64,000 nucleotides of DNA, taken from contig NC_085869.1 in NCBI RefSeq assembly GCF_034702125.1, positions 51,929,050 through 51,993,049 of the forward strand. Direction: 5' to 3'. A program made the translations under genes and the position numbers. The notes below the pieces were generated by a model. The model had not been told where the DNA came from. It searched no databases and was given only the letters and a program-made list of their open reading frames with translations. Of this stretch, positions 12,517 through 22,369 are shown piece by piece (the first letter of the stretch is position 1; each line of letters begins with the position of its first letter). The DNA comes from Engraulis encrasicolus (taxonomy: Eukaryota > Chordata > Actinopteri > Clupeiformes > Engraulidae).

Positions 12517-12917
12517 CCCCTTTCTCCTCTCCTCTGCACTCCTCTGCCTTCCTCTCCTCTTCCCTTCGCTCCTCTCCTGTTCTGTTCTGCTCTCCTCTCC
12601 TCTTCGCCATTGTTCTCCTTTCCTCTCCTGTTCCCACTCTCCTCTCCTCTGCTCTCCACTCCTCTCCTTTCCCCTGCCCTCTTAACCTCTTCTCTTTTAT
12701 TTTCCTCTCTTCTCCTTTCTCCTTTCCTCTCTTTTTTCTTCTCCCCCCTTCCTCTCATCTCTTTTCCTCTCCACTCCACTCCTCTCCTTTCCCCTGCCCT
12801 CTTAACCTCTTCTCTTCTCTTCTCTTTTCCTCTGTTCTCCTTCCTTCTCCCCCACCTCCCTTCTCCCCCATCTCTCTTTTCCTCTCCTCTCCTCTCCTCT
12901 CCTCTCCTCTCCCCCAG
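12517..12917 (+). repeat. 400-base CT-rich tract ending at a uxs1 acceptor
   Basis: Almost pure pyrimidine with CCTCT/TCTTT units and a duplicated 60-bp block (about 12650-12690 and 12770-12810). It ends directly in the CCCCCAG acceptor of the penultimate exon. Confidence 0.9.
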
Positions 12918-13021
12918 GGAGCCGCAGCCAGATCCAGTTCCTGCCCGAGGCCCAGGACGACCCCCAGAGGAGGAGGCCCGACATCCGCAAGGCCAAGATG
13001 ATGCTGGGCTGGGAGCCAGTG
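12918..13021 (+). CDS. uxs1: uxs1 coding exon, penultimate
   Basis: The acceptor CCCCCAG ends at 12917 and the donor is GTCAGT at 13022. The two leading bases complete the Gly codon split by the preceding exon. Residues then read SRSQIQFLPEAQDDPQRRR followed by PDIRKAKMMLGWEPV, matching the UXS1 family signature EAQDDPQ-(R/K)-(R/K)-PDI-KAK-MLGWEPV. The LGWEP motif is typical of extended SDR nucleotide-sugar enzymes. The exon ends in phase 0. It is preceded by about 400 bases of almost pure pyrimidine (12517-12917), far longer than a normal polypyrimidine tract, and by three CA microsatellite blocks. Confidence 0.94.
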
Positions 13022-13034
13022 GTCAGTACCAGTA

Positions 13035-13380
13035 CACGGCAAAAAAATTGGAGTGGTTATTCAACACTTAAGAGAGTCAATGTAACATATCCTAGAGTGT
13101 ATTGGGTCCCAGAGTACTCTCTTAAGTCTTCAATGAGCACTGTGTCTATGCTGTGTACCAGTGTTATTTGCGTTTATGGCCCTCCAAGTGTGGAGTTAAA
13201 TGTTGTAAAATGTTATTTCAACACTGACTGTTGAATTTAACTTTTCTATGTGGTGCCAGTAAGTGTTGACAGAGTCAAATTGAACACTTTTTTAAAAGAG
13301 TGCACTCTCTGTTGACAGAGTTGAATTCTGCATTCTTTTATACATTTCCCCACCCTCTCGAAGTGTTGAATTAACACTGC
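13035..13380. repeat. Degenerate MITE-like stretch with GTGTTGAATT motifs
   Basis: Short motifs such as TTCAACACTTAAGAGAGT and AGTGTTGAATTAACACT occur in both orientations, suggesting a decayed inverted-repeat element. Precise ends and target duplication are not clear. Confidence 0.4.
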
Positions 13381-14160
13381 AATATTCCCTGCTGAACCTC
13401 ATTAGGACTACAGCCAGCCAGGCATGTAGGACACAGTGGTGCTGGTTGATAGCCGGTGATATTAATCATTACTGGGCATGGGTGACCAGGGTCCTTCTCC
13501 TGCTCCATTTTCCTCCTCCATTACTTTTAAATGTTAATGCTTGGTGTAGTTATTCAGATAAGGAGTCCCTTGCCGGGGGAGCAGTTGAAATGTACATGAG
13601 TCTCTGCAGGCTGCAATCGAACGCCTTTTCATCTATCTGCTTATGCATAAGTAGCCGAGGTACTCACATGTAACGCCGTGTCAGTAATGTGCATTACGAC
13701 AAGTGCGTGCAATCGGTGGTTGGTTCAGCTGTGCTAAGTGTAGGGTAGACTCAACCTTACATAAAGTACAAACTCTGGGTAATGCATGTTAGCCACTGGG
13801 TTCACATGTTAGCCGCTAATACATGCCTAAAGGAATTATTAGTGCTTTTTCCATCATATTCTGAGGCAAAGTAAAAAGTCAAAGCGCATCATGTTGTAGC
13901 GATATAAGATGCGCTCTCTTGGTTTTCCATCAACAGAACGAAATAAAATGACGGCACCACCAACCATGTCGATGTGCATTTTTCTGACTCGACAGATGAT
14001 TTTCCATCAACATTTTAGCAGAATAGAATACGCAGCTTGTGATTAGAACATAGGAAAGAGAGACAATTCTGTGCGAGACGCAACACCAGGTGAATGGACG
14101 GCAAACCCATCCGCCAATCACTAGGCAAAGTTTTTCTCTTTCCCTGTTTGAATCATCGAG
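13381..14160. other. uxs1 intron, nothing recognised
   Basis: No repeat boundary or coding exon was recognised. Confidence 0.45.
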
Positions 14161-14164
14161 GTGG

Positions 14165-14370
14165 GTTTGAAAGCTAAACTGGGAAACTCCCAACTCCCAT
14201 TGTCATTGTGTCACAGCACTCCACAGAACACAAGTGTTCACTGCACACAACAAAAATGCATTTATGCGTCATCCGTGCAAGGAGGCAGCCCCCAATGGCG
14301 TCTCAAGGGAGCAGTACGGCGGGACGGTACCATCAGGGTACCTCAGTCATGGAGGAGGATGGGGTTAGCC
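14165..14370 (-). repeat. tRNA-derived SINE, tail part
   Basis: It shares CACAGCACTCCACAG, the ACTGCACACAACAAAA block and CCTCAGTCATGGAGGAG with the fuller copy at 55318-55618, in the same orientation. The tRNA-like head is missing here. Confidence 0.8.
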
Positions 14371-14572
14371 ACTGTTGCTCAGATTGGTCAAAGTATGTGC
14401 AGGCAGTTTGAATGACAACGTTCTAGTTCCACCCCACAGCCCTCAGCTTTCTGAACTGTGGGGTGCCATACTAAACTTCTCATATTATAGTCCTGGCTTG
14501 CAGCCTCATCATATATGTTGGAGCGTGTTGCCATTTCATGATCTGATCATGATCATTCAGAAGCATGTTGCC

Positions 14573-14792
14573 CAGGGCTTGACATTAACTTTTTTTCCTC
14601 ACCGGCCACTGTGGCTTGTAGTTTTACAGAGTCACTAGCCATTTAGTCTTTCTAGCCAGATGCAACTACTGTGATTTGTCACACCAAAGAACAAGTTATC
14701 TATCAAGATGGCTAATGAAACTGAAATTGTTACTAGCCACAAACGTTACATGCTTTACCAGCATTTGGCCGTTTGGCAGGTGTCAAGCCCTG
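14573..14792. mobile_element. hAT MITE, 220 bp
   Basis: It starts CAGGGCTTGACATTAAC and ends GGTGTCAAGCCCTG. The 8-bp flanks are ATGTTGCC (14565-14572) and GTGTTGCC (14793-14800), 7 of 8 identical. It lies in the last uxs1 intron, 90 bases before the acceptor. Confidence 0.88.
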
Positions 14793-14882
14793 GTGTTGCC
14801 ATTTCTTAGCATTATATCCAGCCATTTTTGTCCAGTCTCTAACCTCACCAGCGGGTGTGTGATGTGTTCCCCTACCACACAG

Positions 14883-15014
14883 GTACCCCTGGAGGAGGGC
14901 CTGAACAAGACGATCCAGTACTTTGCACGAGAGCTGGAGCACCAGGCCAACAACCAGTACATCCCCAAGCCCAAAGCCGCCCGCATGAAGAAGGGCAGAC
15001 CCAGACACAACTGA
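14883..15014 (+). CDS. uxs1: uxs1 last coding exon and stop
   Basis: The acceptor ACACAG ends at 14882. The exon reads VPLEEGLNKTIQYFARELEH, then QANNQYIPKPKAARMKKGRP, then RHN and a TGA stop at 15012-15014. This is the typical UXS1 C-terminus, ending in a basic tail before RHN. The four exons together give 117 codons after a split Ser, all in frame with no internal stop, so this part of the gene looks intact. The intron before it holds a degenerate MITE-like stretch, a SINE tail and a 220-bp hAT MITE, none touching the splice sites. The convergent neighbour is ecrg4, whose stop codon lies 2.5 kb downstream on the other strand. Confidence 0.94.
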   Translation, partial: VPLEEGLNKTIQYFARELEHQANNQYIPKPKAARMKKGRPRHN

Positions 15015-16013
15015 CCCACCCGTCTTTTTGCCACAACTTGATAACGTCTTTTCAGGAAATGCTCTGGGAGCTGGGAGATTTTATTTTTTATTTTCTTGAT
15101 TTTTTTTTGTTGTTTATTACAGGGGTTTTTCGTTTGTTTGTTTTGGCGAAGGACAGCGCCTTTTTAAAAGGACGATCATCAGAAGTCGTGGTTGTGAGGT
15201 GACGCGCGGCTGTGATGCAGTAACGGGTGTTTTCTCTGTAGACAGGCACGCAACATAGAGACTGACCTCAGACGTCAGTTTTTGAGACATGACAAAATAC
15301 AAGAAGCGAGGACCACCAGACAAGAGCCACAGTCGGACCTTGCCTTGCACTATTTGTCATTTGTCTTGTGCGTTGCACCCTTTATTTAATTAATGACGTA
15401 CTGAAAACGTCATTGATGAGCCATTTTTATCCTGAAGATAATGTCAAGACTGCGGTACGTACTTTACTGTAACTCTTGTTTGAGTGCTTGTTTGATTGTG
15501 TTTTGTTTGGTTTTTCCTTGTACACAATCAACCTACTCCAATGCCATAACATGCCACCTTGGGAGGTGTTCCGCTTCCCGCCATCTTTGTCTGTTGGTTG
15601 ATGGTCTGTCTGTGTTGGAGGACTTGTAGAGGAGCCAGGGATGTATACGTTGATTCGAATCTGCCAGAGAAGATCTAGAAGGCTTCGAGACAAGACTACT
15701 TTTTGGAGCCTTTAGGAAGTTTCAAGTCAAGCCTGCCAGAAAAGAAGGTTGACCGTCTGCTTCAAGTAAAGGAATAGCTCCAAAATGTTTCAGTACATGC
15801 CTGCTTCGAAAGAGCCGAACAGGGTTCCTGTTGAGGATCACTTTGACTCTTGTGGCCCTCGGTTCTCAGGACTTGAGATGACGATGATGAGGGAAATGGG
15901 TGGGGGTGACAAAAAAACAGTTTTAAGCTCTGCCATGTGATGTGAGTTTTGAAGCCATCTTTTGTGTCGTTTTACCTTTACATGATCTATACCTGTGGGC
16001 ATATGGACATGTT

Positions 16014-16036
16014 CACACACACACACACACACATAG

Positions 16037-16100
<64 letters not shown>

Positions 16101-16117
16101 ACACACACACACACACT
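16014..16117. repeat. CA microsatellite in uxs1 3' UTR
   Basis: About 45 CA units with a few interruptions, between the uxs1 stop and its poly(A) signal. Confidence 0.95.
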
Positions 16118-16180
16118 TTAGAGAACTCTTTACACCCCACATTTGATTTCAGGAACGTGGGAGGAAAAAAAGCCTATTTT

Positions 16181-16186
16181 AATAAA
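16181..16186 (+). terminator. uxs1 polyadenylation signal AATAAA
   Basis: A canonical AATAAA hexamer lies 1.17 kb after the uxs1 stop and is followed by a GTGTTTGTG stretch about 15-20 bases downstream. It is the first perfect signal seen on this strand after the stop. Confidence 0.6.
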
Positions 16187-16205
16187 ATATTTACAGTGTT
16201 TGTGA

Positions 16206-17222
16206 AAACGTGTCCCTTTTCTTCATTTTTTTCCTCAGCCTGTTCCTTCTGTGTCTACCGTTTGTGCTTGACCTACATATAGCAGTTGAACAAGCGGCTG
16301 TCACGCTGCCCAGCATTTATTTAAATAACAGGTTCCTGCAGTTAGCTGTTCGTTTTTTTGTCCGCTAATGGTACCATTGTAAGCTGTTGCTTACAAATGA
16401 CAGTTTTGTCCCACCCTCTTTCCCCCCAGCTGTCCCTCACAAATACACAAACAAGAGATTCTCAAAAGCGTCTTTATTCACTCCACTTTGAGGCTGTCGT
16501 AAAAATGGCATTTGTATTTGGCCTAAATGGATAGGTGAAATTGCTGAGATGGTGAAAGAATGCTTACATTGACAAAGGATAATGAGAATGAATGAGTACA
16601 ACGGATAAGGGAAAAGGAAACATAATGATTTTTATATGCCCCTCTCACCTGCTGTAGCAAAACAACTTAAAGAATTGGCACTGCGTCTCAAGAGAGCTAC
16701 ATTGAGACCCTACACAGCCGTCGTGAAACGGACTTCGGTCGTGTCCTTCATCCAATTCATACTATACCAGTGACAAGACACATTTGACACGTTATTTTAA
16801 AGTTTGGAAGAAGTTAATTAGTGTGGCTGTGAATGTCAAGGTCATGATGGCAGAGGAAAGGGGTAGCCACAGCAGGTGGTCAGTGGTAAGACCCCAAGGA
16901 CTAGAGGTGTCAATCGCAGGTTCACAAAAAAGCCTTGCTACAAATTTGATCCACACGGGTGCAGTTCGGAAAACCATAGCTGCTAACGATGTTAGTTACT
17001 TTGCTGGTTAGAATGCAATTTCCCTTTGGGAGCTACCCAAATTTCGAGAAACACAACTGAGCAAGAATCAGCTGATTGTAAATTTACAGGTAGACCAGTT
17101 ACTTGGCGAAGTGTCACTTGTGTTGGAAGGAAACTGGCAGGGTTTTTACTTCTGAACCGGGTTTTTTTATTTGTTTGTTTTTTTTTGACACCTCTGCCCT
17201 GGGGTCACAGGGTCCTTGGGCA
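16206..17222. other. Convergent intergenic region / ecrg4 3' UTR
   Basis: The space between uxs1 and ecrg4 3' ends. It contains candidate minus-strand poly(A) signals at 16473 and 17166 and no recognisable coding sequence. Confidence 0.5.
16473..16478 (-). terminator. Candidate ecrg4 polyadenylation signal
   Basis: An AATAAA on the minus strand lies about 1.05 kb after the ecrg4 stop, followed downstream by a TTGTTTGTGTATTTG stretch that looks like a GU-rich element. A second AATAAA at 17171-17166 lies inside a T/A run closer to the gene and could be used instead. The 3' end of ecrg4 would then lie within about 300 bases of that of uxs1. Confidence 0.35.
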
Positions 17223-17226
17223 TTAA

Positions 17227-17522
17227 CCCTTTTTGGCCTGATGACTTGTATATGTTGTTTGACCTTCGGTGCCTGGAGACACATATACGCTTCATTCATG
17301 CTCTTGAGATTTTAGCTTTTTAATGAAAATGTAGGTATACAGCTGAATTAACATATTCTAATGCAAGATGAGGGTCTTAGGGTTTAAATGCAACCGTGTT
17401 TCATGTTTTTATGTGCATCAGAGGCTGAGATATTTAGGTTTTTATAGGCTGAGGGCAACTTTCCCAACAAGGGCTTAGGCATTCAGCTGGCATTTTTTGC
17501 AGGTGCTTTAGGCATCAATGGG
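17227..17522. mobile_element. TTAA-flanked MITE abutting the ecrg4 stop codon
   Basis: TTAA lies at 17223-17226 and 17523-17526. Termini are CCCTTTTTGGCCTGATG and GGCATCAATGGG, which form an imperfect inverted repeat (CCC and GCC positions match). A second copy of the same repeat lies at about 62558-62865, sharing the blocks TTTTTATAGGCTGAG and AAGGGCTTAGGCATTCA. The 3' TTAA includes the ecrg4 stop. Superfamily piggyBac-like, by target site only. Confidence 0.75.
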
Positions 17523-17672
17523 TTAATAGTAGTCATAGTTGACGTTGGCCCCGTGCCTGTGGTCCTGGGCGTGGCGAGGACCCAGGGCGGCGTTCTCGTC
17601 GTAGTGGTGCTGCCTGCCCTGGTCCCCAGCCTGTGCCTGGTCCTTCCAGTAGGCCAGGTCTGCCTCCAGCCT
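17523..17672 (-). CDS. ecrg4: ecrg4 coding exon 4 (C-terminus and stop)
   Basis: On the minus strand, acceptor CCACAG ends at 17673 and the exon reads RLEADLAYWKDQAQAGDQGR, QHHYDENAALGPRHAQDHRH and GANVNYDYY, ending in TAA at 17525-17523. It matches augurin C-termini, with the YW motif, RHYDE-like box, GPR and the terminal NYD-Y. Joined to exons 1-3 the predicted precursor is 146 residues, close to the mammalian 148. The exon is followed at once by a TTAA-flanked repeat: the TTAA at 17523-17526 comprises the stop codon plus the last base of the final Tyr codon. Intron 3 before it is about 12.6 kb. Zebrafish has two ecrg4 copies, and I cannot say which this corresponds to. Confidence 0.94.
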   Translation of the reverse strand, partial: RLEADLAYWKDQAQAGDQGRQHHYDENAALGPRHAQDHRHGANVNYDYY

Positions 17673-17783
17673 CTGTGGATGGGGAGAGAGAGAGAGGGAG
17701 AGACACAAGCTATTAAACGACTACTCATGTGCACTATAATGGCCTTATCCGTAAAACTACGCTCTGCTCTTCTTGTAGGCTAG

Positions 17784-18011
17784 GGTGCATTCCAATATTA
17801 TGCACACTCGCTGTTCCCGCTGTCCGCCTAGCCACAACAACTTTTGGGCCACTGTTTTTCATTCCCCATCCTGATTGCAAATGAGAAAATGACATTGGAA
17901 TTGTGATTTTGCAAGATATTGAATTAAGTATCTGTTGTCAATTACATGACATCATCATGACGTCACAAGCAGGCAAGGGAGGATGGGAGTCTGCATATTG
18001 GAATCCACTCC
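17784..18011 (+). mobile_element. MITE with GGTGCATTCCAATAT ends, copy 1
   Basis: It starts GGGTGCATTCCAATAT and ends TCTGCATATTGGAATCCACTCC, an inverted terminal repeat. Internal blocks (CACAACAACTTTTGGGCCAC, GATTGCAAATGAGAAAATGA) recur inverted at 19327-19612. It lies in the last ecrg4 intron. Confidence 0.75.
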
Positions 18012-18690
18012 AGGTCTGCTTCAAGCCTCTGAGGGAAGGGAGATGGCGGTGGACGGAGAGAGGGAGACAACACTTTTATTTAAAAGATGACTTATCTGCT
18101 AGGCCAGGTCAGCAAGAGAGAGGAGTTGGTGGTGGAGCAACATATTTTGTTGTGATCCAACCTTTCTCCTGCTAATACTTTTTTTCAGAATTCAAACAGG
18201 AATGGGCACAATGGTACAGTGCCTGTGGAGTAGCGAATGCTTCTCCGGCCAGGATAACGTTTGCGGTTGTCATTGAACGAAATGATAAAAGATCATCTAG
18301 AAAACCTTGGCTTTTTGTTCATCACCTCAGACTTGGAAGTCTCCTTCCAAGAATTGATGTGTATATAACTTTGTTATGCTTATGTAGGCCTTGCCTACAG
18401 CTGACTTCTGCTACAATAATTCCGGTGTATTTTACAATCACACTTTTGTAAGTTGCTTTGGAGTGTCTGCTGTGTGTGGGTCTTCTAGGCTGGACAGAGT
18501 TGGTTAGTGATTGTGAGGAAGACTGCAAGGTCGAAGCGCCAACATGCCAATGGCAATGAATGTATACAACGAAAAAAAGAACTTGAAGAAGAAAAGAAAT
18601 GCAAAGGAGTTTGCAAACTTTTTTTTAAAAACATCACTTTTTTTGTTCAGCACCAGAAATTGTGCCTAAGCAAAGCCACTAGTGATTATG
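18012..18690. other. ecrg4 intron 3, nothing recognised
   Basis: No conserved exon or repeat boundary was identified. Confidence 0.45.
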
Positions 18691-18694
18691 CTTT

Positions 18695-18775
18695 ACCTGT
18701 AATAATAATTATAATATTAATGCCTTTTATTTAAAAGCGCCTTTCAAAACACTCAAGGTCACTGAAACACTCAAC
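18695..18775 (-). repeat. LINE 3' tail fragment
   Basis: The minus strand reads GTGTTTTGAAAGGCGCTTT followed by an ATT-rich tail, the same ending as the LINE tail at 44567-44625. Only the 3' end is present. Confidence 0.65.
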
Positions 18776-19325
18776 GACACTGTAGGCCTATGTCCAAAAT
18801 GAGACACACAAAATTGAGAACATTTCACCTCATTTCACATTTAATTCCAGGAAAGAAGAGAAGTTGATGCAAGATTATTAATTATCCAAGATGATTAAGC
18901 ATCCTCTATGTCTGTAAAAATGCTTAATCATTCAATGTTTACTTTGCATTTTTACATTATCTTGAAGCCTAGAAAATTAGACAAATCCTATAGGGCAGAA
19001 AATATTTTTGACTGGCAATTTGATCTAATACCGCTGCATTGCATATAATCCAAATGTAAACAAAATCTGTCACACTGGTGTTGTTTCTGTGAGTATCTGG
19101 GGTTTATTTTTTTCTTCTTGAGTCTGTGTTGTGTAGTGTGTCATTAGGGAGGATGAAAACACTGCTGGGTTTGCCTGTTAAATGCAGTTCAGCAGTTTGA
19201 TCGACAGCCATTGGTTCCACCACAACCCTCCGCTTTGTCAGTGATGCGCTGCCAGATTTTTCATTTCACGTCATCCAAATCATTACCACACCTACTAACC
19301 ACGACGACCATTCCAACATTTTGTC
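18776..19325. other. ecrg4 intron 3, nothing recognised
   Basis: AT-rich unique-looking sequence. Confidence 0.45.
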
Positions 19326-19326
19326 T

Positions 19327-19612
19327 GCATTCCAATATGCGGACTCCCGTCCTCCCTTGTCTGCTTGTGACCTCATGATGATGTCACTAACGACAGAAAA
19401 TGAATTCAATATCTTGCAAAAGCACAATTCTAATGTCAGTTCTCATTTGTAATTGGGTTGGTGAATGAAAAACAGTCCCCCAAAAGTTGTTGTGGCTAGG
19501 CTGACAGCTGGGAATCTTTATTGTTTTCTCCACGGAGGTGGGGCCAAGAGACGGGGCAAGGCCACAAGCACAAGTTGAGGACGATAGTCTGCATATTGGA
19601 ATGCACCCATTG
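19327..19612 (-). mobile_element. MITE with GGTGCATTCCAATAT ends, copy 2 (inverted)
   Basis: It begins TGCATTCCAATATGCGGACT and ends AGTCTGCATATTGGAATGCA with inverted termini. Internal blocks are the complement of the copy at 17784-18011, so the two copies could pair across 1.3 kb. Confidence 0.75.
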
Positions 19613-20439
19613 TGTGGTATCACAGGATTTCTGGTCTTCCACGTACCGGTAGTTCCGGCCAGTAGCCCTTCTCTGAATGACTAGTACACGCTACTGATGC
19701 CAAAATAGTAATGGCGCCACCCTTGTGATCGGGAATGATTAGGTGCAGACTAGAAGTGAGGAGCAATAAGTAGGCCCTACTGGTATACATTACAGTAACA
19801 GTGAATGTCAAGTGCATCTTGTCACCAGGTTATGCAGGCAGCCGCTTAGGGCCCCCAAGCCTCTAGATAGTGAAAAACAGCTCACACTTGAAACTACAGC
19901 ATTGGGGATTTGTTTCGTATGTTCATTCCTTTATATTTTTGCTGGCTCCCCAACTGTCCCCACAATCGCCTCTGTGAATGGCCGTACTCTGCAGGCTAGA
20001 TTAGGCCCTACTGTTCTCATGAAGGAGCTGCACAATGTATATTATAGGGCCTCTGACAGCTTTGGTCAGGCCCGAGCTGAAGTAACCTCACATATTTACA
20101 TATTTACAATGAATAATGATGGGAAGGGGGGCTGCTTTTGCCATTATTATAAGAGCCTCATTTCGCAGCTCTCAGCACAGATAAACATTGACAGTCACCC
20201 GCTACACTCTGATGACACATTATGCAGTGATCCAGCACTCTGAGAGTTCCACCAACAGGTTGCTGGTGGGCGGCTGAGGGAGATGCTAGATAATACGCAC
20301 TCTTTACATTCCTTCTGGAATTTTATTACTATTTTAATGGGAATAAGTTATGTCACTCTGTGATTTTTTTCAGAATAAATTCTTGGGGCTGATTGAAATA
20401 TGCATGACGACGGCTCAGAAGTAATTTCTCTCTTGCTTA

Positions 20440-20611
20440 AGCCTCCTCCATCTGCTTTAGCCTCCACTGATTGCACTGTCATTTCCAAGTCAATGAGGCC
20501 TGTTTTACATCAACCATTTCCCAAATGTGCTGTCTTATTTTTTTAGAGGAACACACCCAGAGCACGTCACATTGGCAATGTACCATGTGCGTGCGTGTGT
20601 GTGTGTGTGTA

Positions 20612-20647
<36 letters not shown>

Positions 20648-21013
20648 CGATAAGGGGTTGAAAAGATACAAACATGTGCACACCTGACCTTATAATAGGC
20701 TACTATTTCATTATTGGTAAACTCAGCACAGCAGAGTAGTTGCGTTCCTTCGTACTTAACCGTTCCTACAAACACATTTTATGTAGGCCTAGTCGTTGCG
20801 CATGGAGAGTGGCTACTCAAATTGAAAAGCAAAGTGCCTTTTGCCCTATTACTAACTGCATTCATGACGGTTACCGTCTTTAGAAGTCATTTCCCTTCTG
20901 TTGCAGCCCTCTTGTCTGCTTCCTTCACTAATTGGATTGTCATTACCAAGTCCATGATGTGTGTTATATACCAACCATTTCCCAAATGTGCCTTTTGAGG
21001 AACACACCAGAGG
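20440..21013. repeat. Direct duplication of a ~110-bp segment
   Basis: Segments 20440-20564 and 20904-21013 share AACCATTTCCCAAATGTGC, a TTGTCATT-CCAAGTC block and GAGGAACACACC, about 460 bp apart. A TG/GA microsatellite (20588-20648) lies between. Confidence 0.75.
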
Positions 21014-21476
21014 TGTTTGGTTAGAAGGAAAAGAGATACAACTGAACCCGCTCGTAAACGTATGCGCAGCTTCAATAGTAGAAATTCAGCGAATATGCTA
21101 AAATGCGGTTTGGCGACAGCCAATTGGAATGTTGGAATACTTGCATTCTGTTTTCAAGGGTCATACTCTGTCGCTTTTATCGCTCATGTCAAGACAGTCC
21201 AGCGACTCTTTGCAGCTTTGGTCTCTTCTGGTGTCTTTGCGATATCCTTCTATTGTTATTAAGCAACAGTCAGAAATATTATTGGATATTATATTATTTT
21301 ATTTTTATTTTAAGGCGGATATTTTCTCTGAGGTATATTTTGTCAGGTTTCCAAAAACTTACCAAAACGTACCAAACTGCAACAATGAGGTTGGCTAGCA
21401 AGAGCATAGCATCACTATGTTGCTCTCCCTGTTGGTCGTACAGATTGCTTGATGAACTGTGTCTCATTAGACCTAC

Positions 21477-21694
21477 CTGGGCTGAACTGGCCATCTGGCA
21501 TAGCGGGCTTTTCCCGATGGGCCCCGCACCCTGGTGGGTTCCTATTTTCAGATTTATTTATTTTTTACACTTCTGGAAATAGGGGCCCACAAGGGTGCAG
21601 GGCCCACCGTTGAGTCAGTTCTGCGCTGCTAATTATGAAGGGCCCCTTTATGCCAAAAGTGCCCGGGCCCTATTTTTCCCCCAGTTCAGCCCTG
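21477..21694. mobile_element. hAT MITE, 218 bp
   Basis: Ends are CTGGGCTGAACTGG and CCAGTTCAGCCCTG (inverted, one mismatch). The 8-bp flanks AGACCTAC and AGAACTAC match at 6 of 8. The interior is GC-rich, with GGGCCC motifs. Confidence 0.8.
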
Positions 21695-21921
21695 AGAACT
21701 ACAGTGTAGGCTAATGGCCTGCTTCTCCCCAGCTTAATTAGTGCAGGTATATACTGCATAGAGAGCTGTGGAGCAAATGCAGAGCCTTTCACGCTGCTAC
21801 AACTTGATGGACTGCTGAAACTGTTTTGGAATGGGTATTTCAGAGTTGGGAAAAAAAAAAAATCTTGAAGTGTCTTTCCATTCCCTGCCTACCCATGAAT
21901 CATGCAGGAGGTATGTACGTA

Positions 21922-21923
<2 letters not shown>

Positions 21924-22016
<93 letters not shown>

Positions 22017-22030
22017 CGTGCGTGCGTGTG
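21924..22030. repeat. TG microsatellite with GTGC tail
   Basis: About 44 TG units followed by TGCG tetranucleotides. Confidence 0.97.
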
Positions 22031-22098
22031 TGCGCTTGCAATATAAACAAATTAATTGGCTAAGCCAGGGAGAAGAGGCATGACTTGAACATCTGCAG

Positions 22099-22120
22099 GT
22101 GTGTGTGTGGGTGTGGGTGT

Positions 22121-22205
<85 letters not shown>
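22099..22205. repeat. TG microsatellite
   Basis: About 45 TG units. A further CA run lies at 22320-22366. Confidence 0.97.
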
Positions 22206-22208
<3 letters not shown>

Positions 22209-22331
22209 ACATTTTATGCCTATTTCTTCAGCCCTGCTGGATAAGGGTGTTCTCATCAACATACATGATTGCAGACAGCTATAGGCAATTTGCACTGCAG
22301 TCCTCCCAACACCCTCTCTCTCACACACACA

Positions 22332-22368
<37 letters not shown>

Positions 22369-22369
22369 C

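Larger units (their letters stand above)
15015..16205 (+). other. uxs1: uxs1 3' untranslated region (predicted)
   Basis: The non-coding stretch after the uxs1 TGA runs to a canonical AATAAA at 16181-16186, followed by GT-rich sequence suited to polyadenylation. It includes a CA microsatellite at about 16014-16117, which would be transcribed. The exact cleavage site is inferred. No competing canonical signal was noticed earlier in this stretch. Confidence 0.6.

Noticed and set aside
12297..13071. Two 230-250 codon open frames
   Set aside because: They translate CA repeats and the CT tract and only run into the uxs1 exon at their end, one in the true frame by chance.
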